Assembly (NCBI RefSeq): GCF_001522545.3
Contig: NC_031779.1
Location: 4,399,122-4,463,121, forward strand
DNA length: 64,000 bases
From: Parus major
Taxonomy: Eukaryota; Chordata; Aves; Passeriformes; Paridae
Reading direction: 5' to 3'
Shown: positions 61,949 through 64,000 of the stretch, one piece after another
How positions within the stretch are numbered: the first letter of the stretch is position 1
How the letters are laid out: the number at the start of each line of letters is the position of its first letter
The notes under the pieces: generated by a model
What the model saw: the letters and a program-made list of their open reading frames with translations, nothing else
Database searches by the model: none
What the model was told of the DNA's origin: nothing
Program-made: the position numbers and the translations under genes

Positions 61949-63954
61949 TTTCTTTAAATTAAATGCTAGCGTGTTCATTGTTGTGTTGCATGTGCACCAG
62001 AAATTCAAGTTTAACTGAAAAAGGTTTGGCAGGTACTGGTACATTGGGAGGTATTTATGCTGCTGTTTTCCATGTTACTTTTAAAGAGAGGCTGGTCATA
62101 TCCTGAAATGGTTAGAGATTTCTAAAAGAGTTGAAAATAATGACAATTTTCTACATTAAAATAATCTTTACCGAAGTTAAATTCAAAGGTACTTTTATTT
62201 TCAAATCTTTCAAACCTGGATGTTTCAAAGTCAAAAGCCTCATTTTCAAAGGTTCTGAGTTTCCACTGTCAGAGTTGAACTAATTAATTACAGATCATTT
62301 ACAAATGAGTAACACAGCATCTTTGAAAATCAGGCTATTAAATAGTGTATTTCTGCCCACCATAAATCCAGGTTTGAAATAATTTATTCAAGTCTGTATC
62401 TACAGTAAAAGTATGTGTGTATGACATGCTTGCCAAAAAGTAATTTTTATACATTACGTACTTTTGTACTCCATATTGTAAACAATGCCTTCAAATGCCA
62501 AGCTGTAGCCTATCAAAATCCCTAGGTTTGTCTTTGACTTCAGTGAGATGAGACACACTGACCCCTGTTCTTCCAGCATCCGGCAGTTCAGTTTCAAGGA
62601 GCTGAACAGAGAAGTCTGTTCTCTCCTTGTTTAAAAAGATGCACTTTAAAGTTGATAGATGGGGACAGACCAAGAAAGGAAAGGCACAGTGTTGCTAGAA
62701 AGCATTAGTTTGTACTCAGTACAAGCCTGGAAATCATTAATATGAGAAACCTGCATTCTGTAATTCTGATTCCTGTATTGCATAACCAACCAATAAGCTG
62801 AATCTGGCAGTGTTATTCATTACCATTCCCTTCAGGAAGAATTCTGTCTCTGAGCAAAGCTGGCAGTAAATGTAGTTCTGAAGGAAGCAGATTCACATAA
62901 ATGACATCACAAACTGTGGCTGTTTGAGCCAGAGGTATATAATTGGGTCTGGATGAGATGAAGATGCATAACTGTATGCCTTGTAGGCCATCACAAATGC
63001 AGTTTTGATGAAGTACCTAAGAAAAAGCTGGGAACATCGAAAAATGAAAAGGAATGAGATGTAATGTGCCCTACTGCTCTAACTTCCAAGGGTAAACAAT
63101 CTCTTATATATCTTATAATTGTTGAGAAGTAACAAGTGACTAGAAACACACCAAAGCCTAAGTATTTTAAAAAGGAGAATCAGATCAGCAGGTTCTTATT
63201 AGCAAAATACAAGTTTATTCTATGATTTGAACATGTTTCCTTTGGGGTCAAATGAAAACATTTATCTATGAAACATATTAGAACTGTTCCAGTCTAGCAC
63301 ATCAGGGAAGGTTACAGCTATCACTCATCTCTAGGCTTTGAAAGGAGGGCTAGAGGAGAGCATCACACCCTGAAGTGTGGGAGGGGAGCACCTGCAGTGC
63401 TGTGAGCACTGGGATGGAGGCAGGAGAGGGCTTTTGGAAAAAGTCCACAGAGCTGTCTTTTTCCTGCTCCATCCTGCCTGCTCCTGAAGAGGCAGCTCAC
63501 AGCCCAGCACACGCTCTCTCCACTCCCACTGAAACACTTTTCCTAGGATCATTGTTTACTTTATTGGAGTAACTGGCACGATATGGTACTTGCATTCTAA
63601 TGTGTGTTCCTATTTTTGAAGCACCCCTTTTAACTAACAAATGTTTTCTGAATGTGACCAGCCTTAGGTGCTAGTCCTGTAAAGATCAACTAAACTTAAT
63701 CTCAGTGTCAACTAATGAATAGTGAAGAAAGACCTGTAATTTATTAGAGAGTGAGATACACCTCCTACTTCTGACAATGTAGACTACCAGGTAAAGTATT
63801 TGGGGATTAGTTTTCAGCCACATCCTGTTCTTACCTTTTCATGATGAATATTAGTACTTTACCAGGCATCTAGCTGCCAGTGGCTTTGTTTGGAATCTGT
63901 TTAGCATATTTACATTCATAAATCATTGACAATATAAGTCTTGGAGCATTTTCT

Positions 63955-63975
63955 AATAAAATACATAACAATAAA
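63955..63975 (+). terminator. Tandem AATAAA poly(A) signals
   Basis: AATAAA occurs at 63955-63960 and again at 63970-63975. These are the only canonical signals I see after the stop codon. They could define a RORA transcript with a 3' UTR of about 2.7 kb. The downstream GU-rich element, if any, lies at or beyond the edge. Confidence 0.4.
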
Positions 63976-64000
63976 AAGGTTTCAAATAGGGCCTTAGCTG

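Larger units (their letters stand above)
61258..64000 (+). other. RORA: RORA 3' UTR (partial)
   Basis: Noncoding sequence following the RORA stop. No coding exon is seen to the window edge. An A-rich tract at about 61,303-61,350 could cause internal oligo(dT) priming. AT-rich segments include the miR-17~92-type seed cluster at 61929-61948. AATAAA signals appear only near the right edge. Mammalian RORA transcripts have very long 3' UTRs, so the exon may continue to the right. Small frames here have no recognisable content. Confidence 0.8.

Overview
The window is vertebrate nuclear DNA, almost certainly from a bird. It is AT-rich with scattered GC-rich patches. It carries CR1 LINE fragments of the avian type, and it has one intron-rich gene whose exons give a protein nearly identical to mammalian ROR-alpha. 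There is no prokaryotic, viral or organellar gene, no CRISPR array, and no RNA gene that I can support.

The gene is RORA (NR1F1), on the + strand. Nine coding exons can be placed to the base from GT/AG signals, phase and protein identity: 41742-41827, 49763-49904, 51560-51955, 54744-54865, 56097-56229, 56884-56991, 58374-58484, 59726-59838 and 61093-61257 (stop). Together they encode 458 residues, from the Ala codon split at the first acceptor to the C-terminus. That is exactly the part shared by all ROR-alpha isoforms; with a 10-residue first exon it would equal the 468-residue short isoform ROR-alpha-4. There are no frameshifts or early stops. The isoform-specific first coding exons are not visible and should lie to the left. 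Residue numbers below follow the 468-residue isoform; add 55 for ROR-alpha-1.

Layout. 1-235 is a CpG-rich edge, possibly the tail of an upstream RORA promoter or 5' exon. 240-41741 is intron, holding two CR1 fragments (10432-10576 and 21195-21752), several very old repeat remnants, a GC-rich 30-bp minisatellite running into an assembly gap (28191-28564), and several TAAT-rich blocks that look like enhancers. 41742-49904 holds the two zinc-finger exons, with a third CR1 fragment in the intron between them. 51560-51955 encodes the hinge. 54744-61257 encodes the ligand-binding domain, with a separate CpG island (54310-54610) just before its first exon. 61258 to the end is 3' UTR, with tandem poly(A) signals at the right edge.

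The product is a monomeric orphan nuclear receptor of the circadian clock, cerebellar development and lipid metabolism. I found no undescribed gene system. The observations most worth a second look are the intronic CpG island facing a ligand-domain exon with an in-frame ATG, a tight cluster of miR-17~92 family seed matches in the 3' UTR, full-consensus ROR response elements inside the gene, and the minisatellite at the gap.
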